Source of the DNA: Gnetum montanum
Lineage: Eukaryota > Streptophyta > Gnetopsida > Gnetales > Gnetaceae
NCBI GenBank assembly: GCA_015680685.1
Contig: MNCI01004594.1
Span: 106,674-170,673 of the forward strand
Direction: 5' to 3'
Length of the DNA: 64,000 nucleotides
Numbering within the stretch: position 1 is the first letter of the stretch; each line of letters opens with the position of its first letter. The notes beneath the pieces are model-generated. The model was not told where the DNA came from, made no database searches, and saw only the letters and a program-made list of their open reading frames with translations. This document shows positions 33,751 to 45,300 of the stretch, one piece after another. The position numbers were made by a program, and so were the translations under genes.

Positions 33751-35230
33751 ATGATCCGTCCCAGTTTTATCATGGGTGTCATGGGTGAGTGGCTGACCAC
33801 CTTTTTCATTGATTTTGCTGTGTGTTTTGAAATATGGGTTTTTGTGGGTTAATGCTGTTCTACTGTCTCACAGATGGGTTTTTTTCTTATACCGGTTCAC
33901 TTTACTAACCAGGAAATGTCTGTTGTTTTTCTTTTCTGTGCCTGCTGCAGGAAACATCATTTCCATCCTGGTTTTCCTTTCGCCAGCGTAGGGACTTCTT
34001 GCTGTTACGGAAATTTCATTTCAGGCCATTGTTTGGGTAATTTTTCTGTTAAGCTGTATTTGGGTTTGACGGAATTCTCGATGCTGGTTTTTTGTTTGGG
34101 TTGCAGGAAAACATTCTGGCAAGTAATAAAGAAAAAGTCTACTGAAGATTATAGCCCACTTCCTTACATATGTACCCTGCTCAGTACGGCACAGTGGACT
34201 TATTATGGACTGATGAAACCTGGAGGCCTGCTGATAACAACTGTCAACGGAACAGGGGCGTTCTTGGAGGCCATTTATGTGACTCTCTTCATAATCTACG
34301 CACCTAAAAAGACCAAGGTTAAATTTCGTATTTAGTGAGAATTAAAATGTCCCAGAAAAAAAAAGACAAAACCAGAAGTTGGTAATGCATATATGGTAGT
34401 GTGTGACTGAGATTATGTATGTTCACCATGTTGCAGCTTAGGACCCTGGCCCAGGTGCTGCTGGTGGATGTTGTGTTTTTCACAGCCGTCTTTCTTGTAA
34501 CATTTCTTGCATTCCATGTCAGCACAAGAATCAGAATAATTGGAGTGCTATGTGTCTGCCTAACTCTTGGCATGTATGGTTCTCCTCTCTCTGTGATGGT
34601 AAGCTCTGAGAATGGTATTTTCTATTTCTTTTTATAATCTGTACAACAACGTCATGCCATCTCTCCTTTAGAATACACTGCTCTTAATATGGAAGGTATC
34701 ACAGAAAACACATGATTGTATCAGTGAAACAAAATGGTTTCTGATTAAAGTTTTTGTTGCAGAGGATTGTGATCCAAACCAATAGTGTCCAGTACATGCC
34801 GTTTCTTTTGTCATTCTTCCTTTTCATTAATGCTGGCATCTGGACCACGTGGGCAGTGCTGGAGAAAGACATCTTTGTTGGGGTAAGATCTGAGACTTCA
34901 AAATCTCATACTTGACTCTGCCTGAGTCTTTTCTGTCAAAACAGTGTGCCCTCGTGACCAGATTTGCATATTTCAAAATTTCCTGACGAAATGTAATTTT
35001 AAACGAAAAAGCAGATACCGAACGGAATTGGGTTCGTCCTAGGAGCAGCTCAGTTGATACTCTACGTGGTGTACAAAAACAAAGAGGAGGCATTGGAACC
35101 CTCCAAAGGACCAGGAGTGAATTCCAGACAAGACTTGGAGATGGGCAGCAACACCCCCCATAACAAGACTTACTCTAACACTAACACAGACTCTGGTACG
35201 GGGAACAATAAGACTAGCGTTACCTCTTGA
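33751..35230 (+). CDS. SWEET family sugar transporter (six exons, 259 aa)
   Basis: Membrane uniporter moving sugars along their gradient. Exons: 33,751-33,784; 33,951-33,987; 34,107-34,317; 34,437-34,598; 34,763-34,882; 35,015-35,230. All introns are GT-AG (donors GTGAGT, GTAGGG, GTTAAA, GTAAGC, GTAAGA) and the joined frame is open to TGA. Exon sizes 37, 162 and 120 are those I recall as usual for plant SWEETs. Two MtN3 repeats (about residues 8-92 and 128-210) give seven membrane helices. The proline tetrad is present at P23, P43, P144 and P161, and pocket residues N71, W175 and N191 match those known in AtSWEET1. Motifs KKKSTEDYSPLPY, WTYYG, TVNGTGA and YMPFLLSFFLF are typical. TVNG-x-GA-x-LEAIYV and YAPKK suggest clade IV (SWEET16/17), usually tonoplast fructose/glucose carriers; clade is inference. 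The first ATG gives an N-terminus (SFIMGVMGN) aligned with AtSWEET17. The C-tail is Ser/Thr/Asn-rich. No defect seen. Confidence 0.95.
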
Positions 35231-36127
35231 CAGTCATGGTAGATTATATGGGTTGCAGTACAGTACCCAGTTGCATCATAAGTGCGCAAAATGCAGCATA
35301 CTAAAAAGTTGTAGGTGCTAGTTCATGGTATTGGCAAGTATATATTCCTCTGGTATTGCAAAACTACTAGGAAGCGTATGGATGTTGATTGCCTACCACC
35401 GCTGGCCTTGGACTTTGGCTGAAAGATACAGTCCAGGTGCCTACGGTGCTCTGTAATTTGCATTTGGCTTTTATGTGACATGGAATAATCCTCACATGTC
35501 TCTTCTCTTCTGTTGTTGCTTTCTCATTTTGTATTTTTGGCTAACGTCCTTTTTTTTTAAACTTTATTATATAAGTTGTAATTCGTCCTACCAACCCGCT
35601 GGGATTCAAATTGAATTAACAGACGCGAACTATATTAGACTCTGAGGAAGAAAGATTAAGAACTCCAACACTTTAAAGGTAAAACGTTCTAGCAAAAAAG
35701 GTCACTGAATCCTTGAAAACTTTACAGTGAAACAGGACGTTGAAAACTTTACAGTGAAACAGGACGTGTGCCACATGTAAAGGGGTTGGCATGGCTTGAA
35801 TGCAGAAATTTCCACATCGAAGCTCTGCAGCCAAAGAGGGCATGCAACGGAATATCTGGAACGATGATGAAAATTCTCTTTGAAGTAGAGATATAATGAA
35901 AATTCTCTACCTGAGAAGGGATTTGTAGAAGCATATTGCCCCTTAACAGAATCAACATTTGTAACTCGGCTGGTCCTGGGACATTCTAATCTTTGAAATT
36001 TTCTTTTAGACGGGTCGCACAGGGACACAACAATCATTAAATTTTTAATTAAATGACTCTCACAAAGACGTTCTAATAACTGGATGTTTTGTTATACAAA
36101 TGGATATTGTGGGAAGTGGATATTAAG
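35231..36127. other. SWEET 3' flank and intergenic region
   Basis: No further gene is recognised. AATAAT at about 35,485 could serve as a polyadenylation signal for the SWEET mRNA. A 27-base unit beginning TTGAAAACTTTACAG is perfectly duplicated at 35,713-35,739 and 35,740-35,766. A 111-codon minus-strand ORF (35,702-36,037) covers the duplication and has no recognisable motif. Confidence 0.45.
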
Positions 36128-36132
36128 GAAGT

Positions 36133-37389
36133 TGTTGATGCCAACATCGCCCATGCTAGGCATGGGTCCATAATCAACAAGTCTAATCACTAGCATCGAG
36201 CACAAAGAAAGTTAATTTGTACAAGCACATCATGGGGCTTGATTCTTAATGGCAAGCTTGTGGCAATGGTTATGTTGCCATGTCATGATGGCATAGATGT
36301 AACGGTCGTAGAGGCAATGTCACCGTCAATGGTGGTGTCAAGAGTTATATGCATTATAGGAGTTATGTTGGTGGTAATCAACGGTGGTGGAGAACATGGT
36401 GGGAGTTATGTCTGAGTGGTGCTAGGAGTTACGTGTGGTGGTGGCAGGCATTATGCAGAACATGGGCACGTTAAGCGGTGGCGTAACCGATGGTGGTCAT
36501 CCTAGGCGGTTGTGGGAGTTACGTTGGGCACGTAGAACATGGTAACAACGGTTATGTAGTGGGCATTGGTGGTCGTAATAGCCATAGGTGAATGTGGACG
36601 TGGGACATGAGCACCAATGATGGTGGCGGTAGTGAACAACATTATGCAAGTTCCTGCCAATGGTTATAAAATAGGCAAGCAACAGGCATTCAGGTATAAT
36701 CTCAGCAAGGGCCTCCTTAACAACTCAAACTTGCTGCATGAACGATAGTAGGAAGAGGGATCCTGGGGTCAACCAACAACGACAAGCAGGCAATCCATCC
36801 AAGGTAGGGGTCTCCTCTCTCTTTGCGGACAATAGCTCTAGACTATTTTGAATTGCAAGGGGCTTGACTTCTCTCTCTCTCTCTTTCCCTTTCGTTAGGG
36901 TGTGTGGTGGCAGGTATTGTAGACATTGCAATGGTGGTAGCAACTACAGGTGATCACAGTTGCAACACGCACAACGCAAATGTTTGCAATAGCAACTCTC
37001 ACGGACGTGCGGTGGAGTGGTGCCAAGTGCATGCACCAAGTGGCGGCATGGGATCCATCCTGCCTCTTCTCTCTCCCTCTTCTAGTGGCTATGGTAGTGC
37101 TCACAATGGACCAATGACGTGAGCAAGTAGCAATAGGGCACTAGGGAAAAATTTAAATTTTTTTACTACCTACTATGTTTTCATGATGTCTTGAATTTCA
37201 AGATAATTGTTCAATTTGAATTCTCCCAACTTTTCAGTTTAATTTATTTTATTTTAAAACATTATGCGGCCCTTTCCAACTAAGACTATTCCTAGGTTTC
37301 CATACCCATACAGGAGATGCCTTAGGCAATAGTCTCCTCAAACGAGCTTTTCCCCAAGCATTGGTGTAACCAAAATTTATGCATCAACT
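36133..37389 (+). repeat. array LTR1
   Basis: TGTTGATGCCAACATCGCCC to TTTATGCATCAACT. TATA box TATAAAATA at about 36,665-36,673. The first half is rich in GGTGG/GTTATG phrases, and the second half has a CT-rich run near 36,870-36,890. Confidence 0.85.
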
Positions 37390-37787
37390 CCTTTTTGGTG
37401 CTAAAAGGAGAGCCATTTTCTAGCCTTTGTTTTCCCATTTTTGAAATATCAATTTTTCTTGTCGTTTTTCTTGTTCTTGTTCTTGATCCTATTTTGTTCT
37501 TATTTCAAAGCTATTGTTTCACTTGAATTTTATTTTTTGTACTCTCTATTGAAAACCCCTATCTCTAGATCCTTATTTTCTACCTTTTTTCGAAAAATTG
37601 AGGCTTCCTACTTTCTGAATATTATCATTATCATTACCAAAATCCTAAACCTTCTTTTTCTAGTTTTGATTTTGGTTGTCCTTACTAGTGTCCTAACTTT
37701 GTCCTATGTCTTTTGCATCTCCTTTTAAGATTTCTATGGTTGTGTTGTTCCTTGCATTTACAAGCAATTTCTAGTTTGGGGGCTAAG
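37390..37787 (+). other. array internal region 1
   Basis: It starts CCTTTTTGGTGCTAAAAGGA; TGGTGCTAAAAGGAG may be the PBS, but I cannot assign a tRNA. It ends with the PPT-like TAGTTTGGGGGCTAAG. A 95-codon ORF (37,441-37,728) is hydrophobic and low in complexity; the second internal copy does not preserve it, so it is probably not a gene. Confidence 0.6.
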
Positions 37788-39025
37788 TGTTACTGCCAAC
37801 ATCACCCATGCTAAGCATGGGGCCATGATCAATAATTCTAATCCTCTGACATCGAGCATAAAGAAAGTTAATTTGTACAAGCACGTCATGGGGTTTGATT
37901 TATAATGGCAAGCTTGTGTAGCAGTTATGTTGCCATGCCATGATGGCATGGATGTAACAGTTGTAGAGGCAATGTAACCAACAGTGGGGGCACCAAGAGT
38001 TACATGCATTATAAGAGTTATGTTGATAGCAATTGACAGTGGTGGAGAACGTGGTGGGAGTTATGTTTGGATGGTGCTATGAGTTATGTGTGGTGGTGTC
38101 AAGCATTACACAGAACATGGGCACATTAAGTGGTGGTGTAACCAACGATGGTCATCCCAAGACGGTTGTGGGAGTTACATTGGGCATGTAGAACATGGTA
38201 ATAGCAGCTATGTAGAGACTAGTGGTGGCCATAACAACCATAGGTGAACGTGGACATGGGACGTGAGCACCAATGATGGTAGAGGTGGTGAATAGTGTTA
38301 TGCAGGTTCTTGCTAGTAACTATAAAATAAGCATGTGGTTGGCATTCAGGTATAATCTTAGCAAGGGCCTCCTTAACAACTTGGACTTGTTGCATGAATG
38401 ATAGCAGGAAGAGGGATCTTGGGGTCAACCAACAAAAATAGGCAGGCAACACATCCAAGGTAGGGGTCTCCTCTCTCTTCAGAAATAGTAGCTTTGGATT
38501 GCTCCGAATTGTAGGAGGCTTGACTTCTCTCTCTCTTTTCATTTCATTAGGGTGCATGGTGGTAGTTGTTGTAGACATCATGGTAGTGGGAGCAACTGTA
38601 GACGATCATAGTTGTAGCATGCACAGTGTGAATGTTGGTAGCAACGGCTCTCAAGGACATGCAGCGACGTAGTGGTGGTAGGTGCGTGCACTAAGTGATA
38701 GCATGGGTGGATATGAGTAGTGTTGGCTATGGTAGTGCTTGCAACAGACCAATGGCACAAACAGGCAACAATGGAACCATGGAAAAATTTAAATTTTCTA
38801 ACTACCTACTGTGTTTTCATGAAGTATTAAATTTCAAAATAGTTGTTCAATTTGAATTCTCCCAACTTTTTAGTTTAATTTATTTTGTTTTGAAACGTCA
38901 CATAACCCTCTCCAGCTGAGACTATTCTCAGGTTTTTGTACCCATATGGAAAGTGCCCTAGGCAATAGTTTCCTCGAAAGAGTTTTTCCCCAAGTGTTGG
39001 TATGACCAAAATTTATGCATAAACT
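37788..39025 (+). repeat. array LTR2
   Basis: TGTTACTGCCAACATCACCC to TTTATGCATAAACT, with TATAAAATA near 38,320. It is the shared middle LTR. Confidence 0.85.
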
Positions 39026-39416
39026 CCTTTTTGGTGTTAGAAGGAGGGCCATTTTCCAGCCTTTGTTTTTCCATTTTCTCAAATGTTAGTTTTTCTTGTC
39101 ATTTTTCTTATTCTTGATCCTATTTTGTTCCTATTTCAAAATTGTTGTTTCTCTTGAATTTTATTTTCTTATACTCCCTATTGAAACCATTGTCTCCATA
39201 TCCTTTATTTTCTACATTTTTTTTTGAAAAATTGAGACTTCCCGTTTACTAAATATTATCATTATCATTACCAAAATCCTAAACCTTCTTTTCCTAGTTT
39301 TGATTTTGGCAATCCTTACCTATGTCCTAACTTTGGATCTTTTGTGTCTCCTTTTAAAATTTCTATGGTTGTGTTGTTGCTTGCACTTGCATGCAATTTC
39401 TAGTTTGGGGGCTAAG
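39026..39416 (+). other. array internal region 2
   Basis: Aligns with internal region 1 from CCTTTTTGGTGTTAGAAGGA to TAGTTTGGGGGCTAAG with scattered differences and small gaps. No shared ORF. Confidence 0.6.
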
Positions 39417-40678
39417 TGTTGATGCCAACATCACCCATGCTAGGCATGGGACCATGATCAACAAGTCTAATCTCCTAGCACTAAGCATAATGAAAGTTAA
39501 TTTGTACAAGCACATCATGGGGCCCAATTCATAATGGTGAGCTTGTAGCAGCAGTTATGTTGCCATGCCATGATGGCATGGACGTAATGGCTATAGAGGT
39601 AGCATAACCAATAGTGGTGGTGCTAGGAGTTATGTGCATTATAGGAGTTACATTGGTGGTAACCAATGGTGATGGAAAACATGGTGGGATATGTGTGATG
39701 CTAGGAGTTACATGTGGTGGGGCAGGCATTATGTAGAACATGGGCACGTTAAGTCATGGTGTAACTAATGGTGGTCATCTTGGGTGGTTGTGGGAGTTAC
39801 GTTGGGCATGTAAAATGTGGTAACAATGGTTATGTAGTGAGTGGTGGTGGCCGTAACACCCACAAGTGAACATGCACATGGGACATGAGTACCGATGACG
39901 ATGGAGGTGGTGATCAACATTATGTGGGTTCTTTCCAGCAGCTATAAAATAGGCAAGCGGTAGGCATTTAGGTATAATCTTAGCAAGTGCCTCTTTAAAA
40001 ACTTGGACTTGCTACATGAATGGCAATAGGAAGAGGGATCCTAGGATCAGCCAACAATGGTCAGTGTGCAATACATCCAGGGCAATGGTCTCTTCTCTCT
40101 TTGTGGACAGTAGCTTTAGATTGCTCTAAACTACAAGAGGCTTGACTTCTCTCTCTTTCCATTCCATTAGGGTGCGTGGTGGTAGTTGTTGTAGATGTTT
40201 CGGTGGTGGTAACAATTGTAGAAGGTTGTAGTTGTAGCATGCATAGTGTGAATGTTGGTAGTAGCAGCTCTTAAGGTGCACAGTGATAGAGTGGTGATAG
40301 GTGCTTGCACAAAGTAGTAGCATGGGATTCATCCCACCTATTCTCTCTCCCTCTTCCAATGGCTATGAGCAGTGTTAGCTATAGTAGTGCTCACAATAGA
40401 TTGACAACACGAATAGGCAACAACAGGGACCAAGGTAAAATTTAAATTTTCTCACTACCTACTATGTTTTCATGAAGTCTTGAATTTCAAGATAGTTGTT
40501 CAATTTGAATTCTTCCAACTTTTTAGTTTAATTTATTTTATTTTGAAACATCACATGGCCCTCTCTAGTTGATACTATTCCTAGGCTTCTATATCCATAT
40601 GGGAGGTGCCTTAGGCAATAGTCTCCTCAAACGAGTTTTTCCCTAGATGTTGGTGTGACCAAAATTTATGCATCAATA
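39417..40678 (+). repeat. array LTR3
   Basis: TGTTGATGCCAACATCACCC to TTTATGCATCAATA, with TATAAAATA near 39,943; followed directly by GAAGT. Confidence 0.85.
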
Positions 40679-40679
40679 G

Positions 40680-41046
40680 AAGTGTCTCCACTATGCTTTT
40701 AACTATTAGGTATGTTGATTGTGCCAATTCATACTTTTTTGAATAACCATTAGTAGCCATGTTTATGTGGGCCTGCTGACATACAAGGGTGAAACCCATA
40801 AATATTATTTTAAATAAAATAAAAAATGATTTCATTTTCATCCATCTAAATGACATAATGCTATGCATTTTAAATGGTATGCATCTTAAACCTCAAACAA
40901 GAGGTTAAGGGTTCAATTTTGTTTTTAACTTTTAAACTATTAATATGGTGATAGAATTTTTTAGCAAGGCAACACTTCACAATGAATAATGATGCATGCT
41001 ACCATACATGGACATGCATGGTGGTTAAGGCATAGTGGAGACACTT
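40680..41046. repeat. MITE- or SINE-like inverted-repeat block
   Basis: AAGTGTCTCCACTATGC at 40,680-40,696 is perfectly inverted at 41,030-41,046 and the pairing extends imperfectly (TTTTAAC against GGTTAAG). Inside, near 40,890, CAAGAGGTTAAGGGTTCAATTTT looks like a tRNA B-box, and GTGGTTAAGGC at 41,021 resembles an A-box. The left arm abuts the end of the LTR array, whose GAAGT duplication overlaps it. Confidence 0.5.
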
Positions 41047-41108
41047 ACTATTTTAGATTATTATTCAGATTTTGAAATTGAAGGGTCTTCATGATGATCA
41101 ATTTTAAG

Positions 41109-41971
41109 TGATGAGTAGTGAGGTACCCTTACGCCCAACCATACGAGTCATTGAGGTGTTTATGCACAAGCTAGTTGAATTCCATGGAACTATAGTTCTC
41201 TAGGGCACTTGTCCTTCAAAGAGGTGAAATCGGTGTTGAGAACGTTTGTTGCCTTCTCAACTACACTTGTGAAACTCAAGGATATGGTTTAAGTGTAATT
41301 AAGGTACATGATGTTTATCATTTTATGTTTTATAAATATAATTGCTTATAACAATAATGAAAGATAGAGTAATTTATGATCTAATTTATCTATTGCCTAG
41401 CTAGCCTAACACAAGTATCCCTTCCACTTTCCTGGATACATCCTAAACACGTATATTGTTTCTAGGCTACCAAACGTTAAGCATTTCTAGGTTACCAAGT
41501 GCTACATGTATGCTTGAAGTGGTCATGCTTGTGTTCATTAACAACTAGAAATTAATTACTTAACTAAAGTGCATTAAAGTAAAGTTCATGAAAGTAAATT
41601 GCATTAAAGAAAACATTAATCTATTCTTAGTGCTGCAAGGATTGTCGAAAGAGTTTATTTTTATTCCCATCACATTGTTGTGCTCAAGTACATTAGTGTT
41701 TAAACAAAGATTCATACACACTCAGACTCCTATTGCAGGCACTCAGAAAATATTCTAACTCTAGAGGAAGAAAACTACAAGAACTTTGCTAACTATGATA
41801 AAAACTAATATTAAAGTCATGAGCCTAAGCACTATATTTATAGGCTAACATATACCCCACGATATTAGATATTTGATGTCACATCTTGGGCTCTGACATC
41901 GGATACTCGATGTTGAGGTTTTGATATCGGGTACACCTGATACCGAAGCTATGAAAAATGTTATTTTATCA
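41109..41971 (-). repeat. GyA5 3' LTR
   Basis: On the plus strand it starts TGATGAGTAGTGAGGTACCC and ends TTATTTTATCA, and the PPT of the minus-strand element (GTCGTGGGGGTA) follows at 41,972-41,983. In minus orientation a TATA box CCTATAAATATAG is at about 41,838. U3 contains GATATT/GATATC phrases as in GyA1. The five bases before it are TTAAG. Confidence 0.85.
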
Positions 41972-41983
41972 TACCCCCACGAC

Positions 41984-43990
41984 TAAATAAAAACTCATCC
42001 TTGAGTGAAGAAGAGGAGGAACAAGTTCCTTGCAAAAATATTATGAAGCTATGCAATTATTGACTGACATACAAACTGACTTAGATGAAACAAACAAACT
42101 TTGAGTGTCCAATTGTACAAATTTACAATCTTTACAAAATTGGATGTTCAAGATAAGAGAAGTGAACACCTTGGATAAAACTAACATCCAATGCCTCTTG
42201 GAAGTTGAAGAATGAGGGAGGAGATTCAACAATCATGAATGATCATCATCATAAGGTGTTGCTACATCATTCTTGGTGAAGATAGTCCCACTTTTAATCC
42301 ATTCTTTCCATAGAAATCACAACAAAATTGTGAATTAGTATGCAATGTGTAACACATAGCTATTAAATACCTTGTCTCATTGGTGGTTACACTTGGCTAA
42401 GTTGTGATTGTGGTAGATTGATTCCTTTAGTAGTGTTAGTGGGAAGGTTGACAAATAGAGTAAAATAAATAAATAGTCCATTAAATTTGAAAAATTTCTA
42501 CACAAAGAAATATTTGAAGAGGGTGTAAGAATTCACAACAATAAAAAGCAAGGCTCATTGAAAACTATTATAAAGATGTGGATGCCATTGATGAAGCAAT
42601 CAAAAAAATTTGATTGTAAGAATGTGTAAGGGTAAAGAACTTAACTAACCCAACCAAAAGATATGCAGGTGGGTCCTTGCATAACATCAACCAAGGAGTC
42701 CATGGGCTTCGTGGATGATTAATGGTTACAGAAGGTTAAGTACAAAAGCTTAAAAGAAACTACCTAAGAATTTTAACACATCAAACTAGGACATTAAACA
42801 AAAACATGAAACCAGCAGTGAGGTGAGATATGGAGAGCATAGATGGATAAGAGAGAGTGGAATGGAGTTCCTAATTAAGGCCACATAAACTCCCTTATGG
42901 ATTTTATGGTCAAATGACTTGATAAGATCCATCATTAGTCTAGACCAAAACCAACCATGTCCAATGACTTTGCATCACCATTCTAAGATTAGTCTACCTC
43001 CTTGAGACACAAGAGTGCTTCCATAGAGCAACCACCATTCCTTATTAGAGAAGAAAAGAGAAGTAGGAAGTGAGGAAGCGCCTTAGTTAGAGGGGACCTT
43101 CAGGCATGGATGACATGTATTTCTAGTCCCATAACTAGTGCTTGTAGTCTATTTATTTTGTCTAAGAAGTGTGCTTTGAATTCTCATCATTTTTTTAATG
43201 ATAACTAGATCATGCAAAGACTTATTCAACTTCTTTTTATTGGTTGACATGGAACAATAAGAAATCTATAAAAACACACATGCACCTAGGTAAACAAAAA
43301 GGCATAAAGAATACCAAATCTCCTTGAAGTCATACCTTGTTCAAATCTTTGAATCCTTTCCAATTCCAGAAACTACCAAAGTCACAAGTTCATTAAAGTT
43401 TCATTAATGAAAAAGGGACTGCATGTTTCTAGAACAAGAAAAACCATATAGTTTGTGAATGAGTGGATGTTGTGGGCTCATTACCTATTGCATGAAAAAG
43501 AAACCATGTCCTAATTATCTGTAGCAAAATTCAAAGCTAGAATACAGGCACCAACAATCAATTAACTAAATAGTACATACCACCATCAAGCAACGAATTA
43601 CCATTGTGCCTAGCACTTATTAACAAAAACTTAGAAAATCACATCAAAATAAAAGAAAATATAAAAAAAGTATAAAATATCCAAGAAATAGCAAATGTAC
43701 TAATGATGGTGTAACACAAAAATTAGAAAATATTAATAACAAGAAAACAAGAATATGCAAAACAAAGAATGTGTAAAACAAAAAGATGAAAAATTGATTA
43801 GCATGGATGGCCATCTCCCCCACGACTAAATTAAAAGGAGAATATCCAAAATATTGAGTGTGGTTGTCCATCGAATGAGGAATTTGTTGTATTAGCTGGC
43901 TTATGCTCATGGAAAGGTTTGATTTGTTGGATGTTCACTAGCTATTTCTTTTTTAAGCTCTCAAGTTTGTAGATCATCATGGCCCCAAAA
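41984..43990 (-). other. GyA5 tail between integrase and 3' LTR, third ORF deleted
   Basis: The right part (42,640-43,900) is the reverse of the GyA4 spacer 22,500-23,740, and the left part (41,984-about 42,250) resembles the end of GyA4 before its PPT. The about 3.5 kb that carry the third ORF and its U3-like block in GyA4 have no counterpart here. No ORF of note. Confidence 0.6.
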
Positions 43991-43999
43991 GAAAAAGTC

Positions 44000-45300
44000 T
44001 TGTAAATGATGTAAGGTCCTTTCCACAACATTTGAAACTTAGTTCATTGAGGTACATGTGTGGGATTCTAGTAGAGAACCTTATCTCCTAGTTGAAATCT
44101 GACTTTTCTAATTTTAAGGTAATGGTGCTTTTTGTTGTAGGCCTTCTACAACTCATTAGATGATAGGGCCACTAATTGATTTTCATCTAGTAGGTTGAGA
44201 TTCATTAGTCTTTCTTTTTGTGCTAGACTCAAGTCAAGGTCAAGGTCATAGGCTATTGAAAGTATATGAATCTTGGATTGAATAAGAAGTGTTGATGATT
44301 TTCCATACACAAGCTCATAGGGAGAATAACCTATAGGAAGTTTCCATGTTGAGCGATAGGTCCAAAGGGCATTGTTGAGTTTTGTACTCTAGTCTTTCCT
44401 ATATTTGCTAATAGTTCTTATTAGAATCCTTGTGATTTTCCTATTGGTAACCTCAACTTGACCATTGGCCTAGAGGTAGTATAGTGTTGTGAGTTTATGT
44501 TCAACCCTTAGGCATTGCATAAGATTTAGAAATGTAGTCCTTGTAAAGTGAGTTCCATTATTAGAAATTAATGCATGTGGTACATCAAACCTATTTACAA
44601 CATTTTGTTGTACAAACCAAGTAGTAGTAGAAGATGTATAGTTGATGACAACTACTGCTTCTTCCCATTTCGTAGAGTAGTTAATCATGAATATGATGTA
44701 GACCTTTTCATTTAACATTGGTGTGATGAAACCCATGAAGTCAATGCCCTAGATATCAAGGATTCCAGTGGTTGAATCTATTATTAAGGTTCTTCCATTT
44801 GAGCTATCATTCTACCATCCTATTGGCATTGTTCACAAGAGCAGACATAGTGGTAAGTATCTTTGAAGATTGTTGGCCAATAGTACCCTACCATCAAGAT
44901 TTTAATGGTGATGCATCTCCTAGCATAGTGGCCTCTAGAAGGACCTTCATGATCATCTTGGAGAATGCGTAGTTGATCAACATCAGGAATGCACCAACAA
45001 ACTAGGCCATTGATGCATACCTTCTAGAGGTGTCTACTGATCTCCATGAAGTGTTTTCCCTAGTGAAGAAATTGTCATTTCTTCTAATGGTCCAACCCTT
45101 GTGGCATCTCTTGAGTGAGAAGAAAAGTGAGAATGCCATCATACCAATTAGGCACATTGGGCAATTGTTCAGTTATAGCTCTAGCAAAGAGGAGTTTATT
45201 AGGAAACATATTAGATAGTATATTTTCTTCTTGTTTTTCATCCCATAGCAATTGAGGCAAGTGATTAGCAATCACATTCTCAGTGCCCTTTCAATCGACC
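44000..45300 (-). pseudogene. GyA5 integrase
   Basis: The open part 44,470-44,736 reads MGFITPML-NEKVYIIF, then VVNRFDVPHALISNNGTHF, where the second catalytic Asp is Asn, then MQCLRVEHKLTT. Beyond a stop, GQVEVTNRKITRILI keeps the catalytic Glu that GyA4 lost. The C-terminal LWTYRSTWKLPIGYSPYEL block lies near 44,330-44,380 and KVRFQLGDKVLY near 44,080. The N-terminal zinc region lies near 44,900-45,000. Between it and RNase H a connector includes the open stretch 45,084-45,275. Confidence 0.75.

Larger units (their letters stand above)
36128..40683 (+). mobile_element. non-coding LTR retrotransposon tandem array (3 LTRs, 2 internal regions)
   Basis: The array is LTR1 36,133-37,389, internal 37,390-37,787, LTR2 37,788-39,025, internal 39,026-39,416, LTR3 39,417-40,678. 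LTR ends are inverted (TGTTGATGC / GCATCAAYN). The five bases before LTR1 (36,128-36,132) and after LTR3 (40,679-40,683) are both GAAGT, a target duplication, so the array entered as one insertion or grew inside one. Internal regions of about 395 bp carry no retrotransposon protein; a PPT-like TAGTTTGGGGGCTAAG precedes LTR2 and LTR3. With 1.25-kb LTRs and so short an inside it is like a TRIM or small LARD, mobilised in trans. The LTR-int-LTR-int-LTR form is what unequal recombination between LTRs gives. Confidence 0.85.

Noticed and set aside
33874-34335. 153-codon plus-strand ORF in SWEET
   Set aside because: It reads through introns 1 and 2 into exon 3; the spliced model explains the sequence better.
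35702-36037. 111-codon minus-strand ORF after SWEET
   Set aside because: It includes a perfect 27-base duplication, giving a repeated peptide, and has no recognisable domain.
37441-37728. 95-codon hydrophobic ORF in array internal region 1
   Set aside because: The matching internal region 2 does not preserve it; composition is low-complexity TTT/CTT.
40860-41046. A functional tRNA gene
   Set aside because: A- and B-box-like pieces occur, but no cloverleaf with acceptor and anticodon stems could be formed by eye.
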